From Marsupella aquatica (lineage: Eukaryota > Marchantiophyta), in NCBI GenBank assembly GCA_973895155.1, contig OZ316895.1:1922001-1986000 (forward strand): a stretch of 64,000 nucleotides of DNA, read 5' to 3'. Below are positions 23,374-34,553 of the stretch, piece after piece. Position numbers and translations under genes: made by a program. The notes beneath the pieces are model-generated. The model saw nothing but the letters and a program-made list of their open reading frames with translations. It made no database searches and had not been told where the DNA came from. Each line of letters begins with the position of its first letter. The first letter of the stretch is position 1.

Positions 23374-24538
23374 ATGATCAATTTTACACGAGGGGATGAA
23401 GTGTCATTGGTGATCGATGGATTTGAAACGGGAATTGGGATAGTTCAAAAGGTTGACCCCCAAGATACTATACAGAACATTTGTCTAGGGGATAATCGAA
23501 TTGAGGTATTGATCAAAAAGTGTTTTGATGGATCGCGTCAACTTCCATTTCCTTCGCCCAAATTTTCTACATTGGCTGAGGCAATTGACTCCTGCGTGAT
23601 TTGGGATTGTGCATTGGCATACTTTAGGTCATCAACTCAGCGCCGAAGAATCAATGTCGATGATTTCTCTTTGGCTGGAGATGCTGGAAATGATAAATCC
23701 AAAATTGATGCAAGGGTTGAAGAGGACGTGTTCAAGGAAGGAGATGAAGTTCAGATGTTCATTTTTGATCAGTTGGTTGCAAATGGAGTCGTTTTCAAGA
23801 CAAATCCGATGGATATTTGTCATACTGAAACACTCGGGGTTGGTCGCATCAGTATAAGAATATCTGATATTGTTAAGGGAAATCAAAAATTGCCATACTC
23901 GCACCCTGGAGGTGATACAATAGAAGAGGCCTTGCATACCTGGGTTATCTGGGATGTTGCGCATGTTTCTAGAAAGGGCACTCTACGAGATTTTGGCGTG
24001 TTTGGTAGTTCAAATATTTTCAATGATCTTCCATTAAAAGATTTTACACTACGTTCCAACTGGATGGCGGAGGAGGTTGATTTGTATGACGCTTCTCGTT
24101 GTCGGAAGGTTGCAACAGGTGTTATCACGGTCCCATTTGAAACAGGTGCCGTTGACGAACTAACTTCTTGGTGCAGATCATGTTGGTGTTGTTGTTGTGA
24201 ATATCAATGAACCCGGATTATTTCCAAATATCCGTGTTGGTACCCCTGGCTTGGTGAGGTGGGAAATCAAATCCCTTCTATTGATTTCGTCTCAAAGGTT
24301 TCTTGGGGATATCCTTGAGGAAGTTTCAGAGAAGTGGATGGAGTCGGGTCGAACTAAGGGCGATCCGGATTCGGATGGTGATGGTAAACCTACAAAAAGA
24401 CCATACAATTTCATTAGGAGGACAAAAGTTGATCTTGAGGAGAAGAAGAAAAGGCATTTGGAGTCGAGGGCACTTTTGAAAATTAACGAGGAGTCCATTG
24501 ATTCCATCCAAAGAGAAGGTTGTTGCAAGCTGAAGTGA
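23374..24538 (+). pseudogene. DUF8039-like repeat protein, one frameshift
   Basis: From ATG 23,374 the frame encodes two related ~80-residue modules. Each begins GDEV, has a central dP motif (VDPQDT / TNPMDI), then LP-[FY]-[SP] and ends with [VI]IWD. This pattern resembles the DUF8039 type domain that accompanies plant transposon proteins (from memory, tentative). A third, partial module follows, starting VDLYDASRCRKVATG. A single-base indel near 24,170 moves its continuation (GADHVGVVVVNI, then GTPGLVRWEIK) to the next frame, which runs to 24,538 with a basic tail rich in Lys, Arg and Glu. Without the indel the product would be about 385 residues. It lies just downstream of the 73-bp palindrome array and upstream of the transposase-like genes on the same strand. 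The function is unknown; DNA or chromatin binding is a guess. Confidence 0.55.
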
Positions 24539-24539
24539 A

Positions 24540-25477
24540 CACGATTTCGGACCGAACGAGAACTATTTCCTCTAAACGAGAAGTTTATTTTCATTTTCCG
24601 CCGAATCTCACGAAATCGGCAGTTTTTTTCATCAAAAACACGTTTTTGGGGAAATAATGTAATTCGTATTGGAGTTCGGATTGAAACAGCAAATTTAATA
24701 ATGATCAAAACCAATGAAATTCATGCTAACAAACATTCGTATTATCAAGGAACAATTAGATCCGAAAAAATTTCTCCTCAACCTCATATTCACGCTCTCC
24801 GAAGATATCTGAAAGGTCTTATCTATAAATCCATATCCACATTTCGAGCCAAGTGCGATAACTGTATCAGACTCCGGATTTGAGCCATGAAAGCTCCGAC
24901 CCAATCTCAGTTTTCTCAGTTTTTGGATATTTACCAAAAATATTTTACATCACAGTCGATAAGAATTACTACACGGTTCGTCAAATTTACCTTGCAGTTA
25001 CCTCCGCAATTGACCCTCCGCAAGTGACCATAGTCAACATGCCATTCTTTCAATAGCAATGCGCAGTCCGATAAAATTATCGCGAAAACTACGGGCAAAA
25101 AAAATACTAGTCGACAATACTAAGATCCTTCGGTTCATCGGTTAAATTTCAAAATTCCTATCCATATGAAGAGAACTCTTCGCAATACCAACATCAGATA
25201 AATTTATCGCTTCAATTTCAAAACTATATAATTTACCACGATGCATGTGTGAGAATGAAATTGGAAATCCAAGAAATATACCCTTTTCTGCTATTTTGTC
25301 GTTTAGGGTGACAGCCAATCAAAAGTGGACACGTGGGCCAACCCCTCAACAGACACTATAAAAGGGCCACCATCGATAAGTTTTTGGCGTCATTATCGAG
25401 AGTAGAGTTTTGGGAGTTGTGTTTTTGGAGCAACATTCTGTCCGTTGAGCCTTTCGTTTTCCCTGATTGCGGGAGGA
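24540..25477. other. AT-rich spacer with two GATAA/TTATC palindromes
   Basis: No gene supported. The palindromes at 25,069-25,082 (CGATAAAATTATCG) and 25,197-25,208 (GATAAATTTATC) belong to the family found inside and after the next gene. TATAAAAG at 25,357-25,364 is a plausible TATA box for that gene, about 115 bp before its first ATG. Confidence 0.5.
25357..25364 (+). promoter_or_regulatory. candidate TATA box of transposase-like gene 1
   Basis: CTATAAAAGGG lies about 115 bp upstream of the first ATG (25,478) of the transposase-like gene and is a strong match to the plant TATAAA consensus. No transcript evidence is available. Confidence 0.45.
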
Positions 25478-28400
25478 ATGCAAAGCCCCATAGTGTCTCG
25501 GATAGCCATGTCTCAATCAGACACAGATTCACCTTCCAGTTTAGTTGAATCCTCTCCTAATCTTGTCGCTCGCTGTTTGCCAAGTCACATACTTAAAGCT
25601 CTACCTCTCTCACAGCAAATAGTGCCCGAAATCTCTGACTCAGATTCTGATGCAAGTTCTGGTCCTGAGCCCAGTGCTTACTATGTGTCGCCTAGTAAAC
25701 CTGAGAAGCGTCGTCTCTTGAGCGTTCCATCGCCAAGAAATGAGAAACTTTCAATCCCAGGTTTAGGTCCGAGACGTCGCTTCAGGCCATCCATCCCGGG
25801 TTATGGAGAGGGTATCGGATGACCGATACGCGTATCGCAGTCGGCATTCAAGTCGCCACATTCAACACAAGTTCAACGACGGATCTTTCAGTCTTTGGGT
25901 GAGGATCGGGACACATAAATACAAAGACCGATACGGCGATCGGTCTTTGCATTGCCTGGACTTGATGTGCGAGCAAGCGAGAGAATCGGACTGCAAAGTC
26001 CAGACTCGGCCCTTTCTCGAATGGTCCGTGGGAATCGTGGTGAACAAGTACTCAATTTTCCAGCAGCTCGCGAAGTCGTTGGGACTGCACGTGCGAATCC
26101 AGAATCTCCAAGTTCTCAAGGGCGGACTGTCATTGGTTCCAGGCTCCAAGTATCGAGGAGAGGTCTTAGTGGCGTTCGGGTTATGTATAGAGAGCCACGG
26201 AGTCCAATTGTGTTTTCAAATGAGTTGAGTGCATCAGAGGACGAAGATGAGGAAGGAGATAGAGAATCCGATATAATAGCACAAGTTGTGTCTGAATGTT
26301 TAGGAAGAGCTGTCGAAGAGAATAGTTATAGTCGTCTATTCAGTGCCCCTCTAAATGCGTCAAGGAGATCTATAGCGGATGGTAGCTCAGCAGAGAGTGA
26401 TGCATCTATTCGCGAGGCATCTGAAGGACCCGAAAATGCCAATGTTATGAACGGATTTCAGGCTGTAGAGAAGTCAAATGAACCTAGTAAAAAAGATAGG
26501 GACCGAATTACTAGGAAAGACAATGTGATAAATGACAAATTGAATAGAAACAAAATGAGAGAAATTCATAAGTATTCGTGTTGTGATAATTACTGTCTGA
26601 GGAATTTGGGTCTGCTAGCTGTGACGAAACAACGCACTTAATACTATGGGCTATCCTACCCAGAGAAGAACGTCCTTCTAAGAGGATGTGTGAAGGGTGG
26701 GCATGCTGGTGCAAGTGGTTACTCAGTTAGCGGTAGATCCTTTTGTCGGAGTGGTTTTAAGAAATTATTTTTACTAGGAAATAATCGTCTCCAAAAAATC
26801 TCGCAGAACATGTTTTCTCGGATACAGATCGGTACAGTTTATCGAGAAAAATCACCCGCACATCTTGGTCTCGTCCAATGGCTGGATGATTTTTTTTCCA
26901 CAAATGTCGAGAGTCTCCCCAACAAGGATATCTTTCATTTACCTGACAATTGGACAAAAACATAAGTTTTTGATGCCTTCCAGTCCGAAACTCTAATGCG
27001 CCAAGAACAAGGCATGACATATTCGTGGTTTGTTTGCATTTGGAACAAGGAGTTTCCTCGCGTGCGCATCCCCAAAAGGAGTCGTTTCTCTACCTGCGCC
27101 CCGTGTACTGAATTCAAAGCACTCCGTGACAAGGCAACACTCGAAGCAGAAAAGAGTAAGTTTCTAAACCTGTGTGTTACTCCCGATAATTTTATCGGGT
27201 TGAGTATTCATGTGCTTCTTCTTTGGCCATGTGAGTGAATATATCGTTTGAACAGTTTGAATACTGAACCTGATAAATTTATCGCTGTCACAGTTTTTCA
27301 TTACGGTCTTGTGTTTGAATACTGAACCCAATAAATTTATCATTGTAAGGGTTTATCATTACGGTCTCGTGTTTGAATACTGAACCCGATAAATTTATCG
27401 CTGTCAGGGTTCAACATTGCGGTTATCATGTTTTGTCCTAAACATTTTTATTATTGTAGGAAAATTCTAAACATTGCTAAATGAGCATCGGAAGGCACAA
27501 GCAGTCGAGAGGGAGAAGTTAGCAAAGCACCGGAGCAAATGTTACAAGAGTCTGGAGAAATATTTGGGCATCTGTATTGATGGAATGGATCAAAAGAAGA
27601 CAGAGTTACCTCATTTCATTCGGTGTCCGAAGAATATGGATGAAAAGTATTTCATCCCCGTACACATAGTGGGTTGTTTGATCTTCAACAAACAATTAAG
27701 TTCAAATGTTTTTTTGAACTATCCAAATATTCACAATGATAGCAACCTGACCATCCACGTTATCCAGCATATTCTGAATACCTGGGAAGGTCTGCTCCCT
27801 TCAGTGCTTTACCTCCAGCTTGATAACACAGCTCGGGAAAACAAGAATAAATATCTTATGGCATATTTGAATATGTTGGTGGAGATAGGTGTTTTCCAGA
27901 AAATGAAGGTTGGTTTTCTATTGGTGGGGCACACCCATGATCAAATTGATCAAATGTTTAGCAAGTTTTCTTCAAAATTGAACAAGCGAAAAGCTTTCCG
28001 GTTGGACACTCTTTCAGCAATCATAGAGGAATCCTACAATCCTATGGCAAAGATATTTTTCGTCGACGAGGTTGCCGATTTCAAGAAATTTGTGTCAGAC
28101 AAGGATCAAGCAAATGACAAGGATATGGATGGTTAGGTTCTACGTACTCTCCATGGCATAAGTGCTCAAAAACAATTTTGGATTACTAGAGTACTCAAAG
28201 ATGGAAGTGCTCGGTCCGTATTCCATGCCAAACATCTTTCAACGACAACCGATTGGGGGGAGACGGTGGATTTTGTTCGGTACATTCCATCATCTGGAAT
28301 GTGGGTCGCACCACAAATGGCATTGAAGTCGGCCACGGGAGCGACAGGAGACAATGAAGAGCAAGAGAATGATGTTGAGGAACAAGATGAGCGGGCGGCT

Positions 28401-29021
28401 CAAAGTTATTTGTCAACTCTTCAAAAATATCGAAGAGCAATTGAAGATGGATTCAATTACTTTGACGACGAAGATCGTCTATGGTGGGGTCGTTTTTTTT
28501 ACAAACAAAAAGAAGTGATTCAGCACCACCTAAAACCTGCACAATGGAGTTTTGATTGGAGTTGGCCTAAGGTAAACGTACAGAGAGAACTTCCGAGTAA
28601 TCCTACGGAAGCAGCAATGGAACCTAGCTTGGTTGATAAAGTAGCGGGTGTGAGGACAGTCATGTATTCCGGAAGTCGAAGAAAAGTCACAGAAATTGGA
28701 GACTTCAAGGATCTAGAGGTGAATACTAAATTTGCAATGATATGTGTAGCAGCCCATCAGGATCCCAAGGGAAGACCATTCTGGATGGCAAAAGTGACTG
28801 AGATTCTCACAAGAATTAACGACATCTCGGAGCGGATTAAAATCACTTGGTATGCAATGGATTCGGAGGAAGAGTCTGCAATTGAAGGCAGATATTATCC
28901 GGAGAAAGAGGCTTCGTCTAGCAAAGTACTGGAGGATGAATTGTCCCTAGCAGAAACTGTCGTTTATGCGTATAACTTTGCATTATTGGCAAATAGTACT
29001 CTCCCTATACAAACAAGATGA
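25478..29021 (+). pseudogene. putative RNase H-fold transposase (DUF7869-like), copy 1
   Basis: The N-terminal part (ATG 25,478) is acidic and Ser-rich and shifts frame near 25,800-25,950. From 25,952 to 27,238 one frame is open except for TAA codons at 26,639 and 26,963. It holds a Cys cluster (CCDNYC), FCRSGFKKLF, a WLDDFF-to-NWTK segment and CAPCTEFK (27,098-27,121). A donor GTAAGT at about 27,155 starts an intron of ~300 bp with its own palindromes, ending at TTGTAG near 27,459. The next segment carries IDGMDQKKTELPHF (27,571 on), LQLDNT followed by NKNKYLMAY (27,812 on) and VGHTHDQIDQMFS (27,923 on). It ends at 28,136, and a further frame continues to 29,021. I recognise this motif set as that of large eukaryotic transposon proteins annotated DUF7869. 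I infer the Asp residues of IDGMDQ, LQLDN and HTHDQID as the metal-binding triad. Several breaks make it inactive as it stands. Confidence 0.65.
27182..27425. repeat. intronic tandem repeat with CGATAA/TTATCG palindromes
   Basis: The intron of transposase copy 1 begins with an 18-bp palindrome, CCCGATAATTTTATCGGG (27,182-27,199). Three ~59-bp units follow, each with TTGAATACTGAACC and then a GATAAATTTATC palindrome (about 27,270; 27,329; 27,385). The middle unit has lost part of the arm. Relatives outside the intron are at 25,069, 25,197 and 29,217. Confidence 0.9.
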
Positions 29022-29216
29022 ATCATTCAAAATGCAATGGAGACTGTAGTCGTTGATAGTTGAAGCTAGTTGCAGGTTTAAGTTATAATGGTTATCGTTC
29101 CCATGAATATGTACAGTGGTTATCGTTCTGGGACTATGTACTCCGCAGCTATAATGATATCTTTTTTTTTTAAATAATTGCAATGACAAACCAGTTAGAG
29201 CATACAATGCTAAGTC

Positions 29217-29230
29217 CGATAAGATTATCG
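29217..29230. repeat. CGATAAGATTATCG palindrome between the two transposase copies
   Basis: This palindrome sits in a context (CAATGCTAAGTCCGATAA) closely matching that of the copy at 25,069-25,082 (CAATGCGCAGTCCGATAA), in the same orientation and 4.15 kb away. The pair brackets transposase copy 1 and could mark the limits of a unit containing it. Confidence 0.7.
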
Positions 29231-29251
29231 ACAACTCCATTCCCCCCCAAG

Positions 29252-31410
29252 ATGGAATTAGATGGGTTTGCTAAGGTTACTGAAGTTACTATGTACACCA
29301 TTTGGAAAAACTCATTTGATAATTTTGACTTTCACAAGGGAAGTGCATTTGCCAAGTGCACATTTTGCACTGAGTTCAAAGATCAATTGATGCGGGAGAA
29401 GAGAAAAAAAGAGCGTGCAGAGATTGAAGAGAAAAGAGCGTGACATCTTTGTGAACAAATGTCAAGAAGATATGTTTACTATGCTCATAGGGTTCTTGCA
29501 AAGAAGGATCCTCAAAACTATCTTTGCATTATTCACGATAAGATGGATCAAGCCAAGACTTGGATCCCCAGGTTGGTCCCCACTCCAAAATCCCTCTCTG
29601 GTAGTGGTCAGCCTTTGCCTATTGCTCTTACTGGGATGTTAACCCATGGAAGAGATCCTGGAGTGTATGCACATTTCAGTTTGACTGGACTTTGGCCTGG
29701 AGATGCAGACTTTACCGTGACATCTTTGGCCAAATGCCTCCGAGATTTGGAAGATTACACAGGAGACAAAACTGGAGACCTTCTTGAGGGATTGAATTGG
29801 AATGCAACTAGGCCAATATTTCAGTCCCTTCTAGACTTTGAAGCATTTCTGGCCGGTTACTTGGAACCCAAAAATGTTTCAATTGTTCAATTTCAAGGCA
29901 TTGAAGATGGTCAGGAGACTAAAAAGTTAAGCACAGTGGATGTTGGTTCTAAGGATGATCCTGAGACTACTAGGGGCTCTTTCAAGCCCTTACCAAGGCA
30001 CCTAACGTTGCAGATGGACAATTCAGGGAAAGATAACAAAAATCAATATGTGATGGCATTTTGCACTGAGCTTGTTAGCAGGGGGTGTTTGAAACTGTGC
30101 AAATGTCATTCCTCATGGTTGGCCACACCCATGAAGACGTGGATGCATTATTTTCTCAAGTATCCAAACAGGTCAGATACAAAAAGGTTGCTACCCTCTT
30201 GGGGTTGATGGCTGAGATTTGGGAGTGTGAAAGCATTCATCCTGTACCATGATTGATTCAAGAGGTTGCATCTTACAAGGAGTATTTGAAAACTTTCCAG
30301 GTGAAAGAGATAGAAGGTCACTCAAAACCAGTGGCATTTCTTTTCTCCATGAGGGATAATGTGCCAATGTATCAATATAAAGCACATGTCAAGCAACCTT
30401 GGCTTCTGGCAATGGGGAGGTCCATTTGGAGAACTAATCCCATCACAAATGCGCTCATTTTACCGGAAGGCCAACCATTTGCAAAACCTATATCTGGGGA
30501 TGTACAAAAGAAGGCTGGAGAAATCATCCCATTCCTTAATCGCTATATTGATTTCTTGAAGAAAAGTTGTAAGGATGAGACCTCTACAGCATATAAAGAG
30601 AGATTTCCTCTGGTCAAATATTGGGAGAATCTTGTGCAAGCACCGTCCGAGGAACTTACAATAGAAGGGGAGGGGGAAAGACAATTGCCATTGACAACTG
30701 ATTTTTGGCCAAAGGCTAACCATGGCACAGGTTACAAGATGATTTTGGGGACATCTCAGCCGTCAAGTGAACCTTCTCAAAATCCAGAGATGATGGACCT
30801 TCAAAATGAGTACATGGAAGAGATGGAAGATCAAGCTGCACCCTTTGTTGGTGCACGACAAGAGCGAGAACCCGCACGTTGGATTCCTCTACAAGATATT
30901 CAAGAAGGTCACTTTGTATTTTTACGTCCAGAGGATGAATGGGAACAGGAAAATGGCAAAGGGCGTTTCTGGTTGGTTCGAGCTTTGGGTGGTGTGGATC
31001 CAAACCGTGAGGTTCCCTCAACAGATTTGCAACATATTGAAGGGTCTTCTTCAACGTCTGTTGAAAGCATTCCTCTTAGGAATGCTCCTATGTTCCAAGT
31101 ACAATGGTGGAGGCCTAAACATGGTAAGCATGATGCAAAGGATGATGTTCAATATGAACGTTGCTTTCAAACCACTAAGACTTGGGAGCTGGATCCTGGG
31201 TTTGACAATGTTACTCAAAGTTGGCAGTTTGCAAATTCTGCAATGTATGGGTTTAAGTCAGGTGCTAAAGAACAAAATATTATGGATAGAGGTTTGAAAA
31301 TTCCTAAGAATGTTTTGAAAACTCTCAAAATTTACATGGAAGGTATAATTGATGAGCAGATTGATAGAACTCGTAGGTTACAAGTCTCCACTCAAATGAC
31401 TTGTGATTAA
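29252..31410 (+). pseudogene. putative RNase H-fold transposase (DUF7869-like), copy 2, N-terminally truncated
   Basis: This is a divergent paralogue of the gene to its left. It shares CTFCTEFK (about 29,359), HDKMDQAKTWIP (29,532 on), LQMDNS followed by NKNQYVMAF (30,007 on) and VGHTHEDVDALFS (30,118-30,156), in that order. It lacks the Cys-rich N-terminal half, so its 5' end is missing or displaced. Frame changes occur near 29,440 and 30,090, and a TGA at 30,250-30,252 interrupts an otherwise continuous frame that runs to 31,410. The C-terminal part has an acidic linker and a region from WIPLQDIQEGHFVFLRP to FQVQWWRP that resembles a bromo-adjacent/chromo-like beta fold (weak inference). 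The distance between the first two proposed catalytic Asp is about twice that of copy 1 because of an insert rich in charged residues. Few lesions over ~700 codons suggest recent loss. Confidence 0.65.
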
Positions 31411-31719
31411 GAGGGTCGAGTTGATTTCCATGCGTTTGTCTAAAGTGAGAGAACAAGACAATCAAATTAATACTCTATGATCTCTCAAAGTTATTGAATG
31501 GACTTTCTTATAATTATTATTTTATTTGTCTTAGTATATTTTAATTCTAGAAAATGATGTCATTTCATTCCTTCTAGTAGGTTGGATATCATCCTAGTTA
31601 ACTTTGTCTAGACAGTATAGTCATTCCATTGTATTGGTGCTTAGTTAGATATCTTACTCAAGCTAAATGTTTTGAATATAGATGCTATCCAAGCTTATAT
31701 GTTATTACTAGATTCTATC

Positions 31720-31912
31720 TATTTTCCAACCAAATGAACACTTTTATCACCCAAATGTTTTCTAATATCATCCAATTTAATATTTTACTTTCCCAAAATT
31801 TCATTTTTTTGTCCCCAAATTTACATTTAATGATGCTTGAATTTTCATTTTTCATCTTCCAAATTTACAATTTTCATGCCTAAAACTATGTTTTTAAATC
31901 GCCAAATTTCCC
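31720..31912 (+). repeat. phased ~21-bp CCAAA array (right)
   Basis: CC before AA(A) occurs at 31,730; 31,751; 31,772; 31,793; 31,815; 31,859; 31,879 and 31,902, spacing 20-23 bp with one degenerate unit skipped between 31,815 and 31,859. The spacers are T-rich, and the phrase CACCCAAATGTTT is shared exactly with the left array (14,985-14,997). Both arrays read CCCAAA on the plus strand. Confidence 0.75.
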
Positions 31913-31929
31913 TATATCCTTTATAATTT

Positions 31930-31954
31930 CAGTTTTAATGAATATAGTGATGTA
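31930..31954 (-). repeat. right copy of inverted repeat pair (partner 14826-14850)
   Basis: Its reverse complement matches 14,826-14,850 at 24 of 25 positions. It lies about 18-25 bp outside the right CCAAA array, mirroring the left side, and is a candidate right terminus of the large element. Confidence 0.6.
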
Positions 31955-34553
31955 TACCAATAATATGATGCCGCATGTTGCTACCTATTGATTTACCCTT
32001 CCGCAAAAGTAAGAAGGATGTCATTTCAAGGGATCTTGCAAAATTACAAAGTGGTTTCGGTATATATACGGAGGTTGCGGAATTGTAAGCGAATTATAAA
32101 AATTACCGCCGAAGGGATAAAAATGACCCTTGAACGGTTCTCACATCCTCCCCGTATCAGAAAGGAGTGGGGGCCCAGGGTACAAAACGTAAAAATTAGT
32201 GAATCAGATGACAATGTCAATATTCAAACACAAACTAAGCCAATATTTCTAGCAAAATGATGATCTTCAAGTACAAAAAATGAAAACATATAGTCAAAAG
32301 TTGAGTGCAATGCCCTGGGCGCACTATTTAAATAAAGTGCCCCATGGCCCACTATTCAAATACAATGCTAAGGCCTTGTTTTTTGGGGAAAGGTAGTACT
32401 TTTGTTAGTAAGAGTCATGATTGTTAGTCTTGCATGGTTGATGTTCTGCCAAATGCTTCTTTGTGGAATCATGTTTTATGTGTTAGGCATTTAGTACTCT
32501 TTGGTCTAGAGTTATGACTGTTACCATAGTTAGGGCTAACCTTAGTTGCAAATTTGGTTATGTAAGCCCTATTGCATACTACATCTCAAGCGGGTGTTTG
32601 TTTGGATCGGAATAACTCAGGTTCATTGTTACGGAGCCAATTGAGAGATAGGGAGATCTTATATTATGGAGACTTGGTATGGCCAATGGGCATAGAGTGT
32701 AGTAAAGCTTGTGTGTTTTCATGGAAACAGTCTAAGTGAACCATGTATTTGTTTGTATCGATTACTTGTGTTTTGGATGATCATGGGCTTGCCATAGTGA
32801 CTGTAGTCTTTGCTCAACAAAATATTCCTAAATTTAAGGATGATGGTTATATTCTGGCTAATGGGACTTGTGATTTGGTGGGAACTAGCTAATGAAACAT
32901 AAAAATAACAAATCTTGGCCAAAAGTGGCAAACTATTTTTTGGGGAGGTGTAATTTGGAGAGTTTTCACCACTGTCATACACAAAATAATTTACTGGAAA
33001 AAGGGGTTGTAATAGTGGAGTTGTCCATGAACAGTCAACCTGTTATTAATGGAAAGAATCCAGAACTGCGGTGACGCTGAAGTGCAGTGAGAATCTGCTG
33101 TCGTAAGTTAGCAGACTACCCTCCAATAAGCTTTGAATATTATTGCGGAATCGAGATTCTGTGGCTCTCCACTGCTCAGTGCTCACCACCTACCTCAAGG
33201 CTGGTGAGAGCATGAGAGGAGCGAATCAGGAAATGCACGATTGATGCAATGTTTCCCTTCACATGATGACAGAACGAGATTCAGGCGGGCGCTCGAGGTT
33301 TGAGCCTTTCTTTCTTGGTCTCGTTCATCATTCTTTGCCGCTCTACTCATGGGACCGGGAGGCGAGCCTTTTCGATTCCAGGGGCACTGATCGTTTAATC
33401 ATTCGGCTTTCTCTCGGTTGTTCAGTGTCAACCTGAGGACCTCTCATTCCCGGATTCTCTACTAATAATAAATCCTTGTTGTGCTCTGAAGCAGTGTTAT
33501 AGGTGGTCGGTGGGCTTGTGCTACGGTGCCGTCCCTTTTTGTGTCCCTCCCCAGTCCACCACTTAACTTCTTCAGGATGACGGCCACGAATGCTCGGATT
33601 GAGAGGCATGCGCTTGGAGCAGGGTCAAATAATGAAGCGTGAAGGAGTGCTGCTGACAAATTCTGCTTGACCTGGAATCGCGGTAGCCGGCAGAGCGTAG
33701 GGTAGGGGCTGCTAACGATTCCTTTCCTTTCCCTTGTGGGTCTCAAGGCAGGCAGGACTGTACTCTGTCCCCGTGCATGCAGCAAGAATCAATGGCTTAG
33801 ATGGAGGCAAGGGATTGGAGACCCAAAAACCTCCAATTTTGGCGAATGGACATCCCACAATGGATTGGCGATGAAATTCATTCGGTGTTGCATTCTTCCC
33901 CCGCGACACAAGCCACTTGCAGTGGCCGGGAGAGCAGGGGAGAGCGCGCAAGCAAGAGCTGAGTGTGCCCCTCGCACTGTCGTTGAAGCAATGGCCGCAA
34001 CATGTGCAGTGCTAGGCAGATGCCAAGGTTTGATCTAGTTGACGAAGATTCTACTGGGCATGAAAAATTGAAGGTCCTTTCCAGTCCTTTTAGTGTTAGG
34101 TTTCCCAAGCAATTGGTTCTTGTGTTTCATTGAATGAGAAGATGTTTCATTAGGACTTTCTTACCTTCTTGCATTGCTTCGGCAACACAGCTCGCGCCAG
34201 ATTCCAGAACTATGGAGTTTTCATTGTAATTTGGGAAAGTTGTAGCTCGTGGAGCCTTCTTTAAACTAATTCTACGTGCGTTCAAAACCATTAGCTCGTG
34301 GAGGTATATCGTCACAGCGTCGATCCAGCACGACTGAAACTTTGGTGACTTTTGTTGTAATTCAGGAAAGATGTATCTCGTGGAGTCGAATCGTATTGCA
34401 CTGAGTTTCCTCTGCGAAACAGGATCTCGTTGAAGCTGCTTTCTGCTCCAGGAGTCGATTGAGATGTAAAGTGTCCCTGACGATTCCTTAAGCAGGAGTT
34501 GGGACCAGAGGGGTCGGGAGTATTTTACCTCCAATTGCATTTGGGATTCCAGG
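31955..34553. other. intergenic with repeat debris
   Basis: No gene is supported. At about 32,885-32,980 is a diverged member of the repeat seen at 40.06-40.29 kb. The 33.3-34.1 kb part has overlapping short open frames on both strands without domain signal. The last ~150 bp resemble the leader of the second hydrolase gene. Confidence 0.5.
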
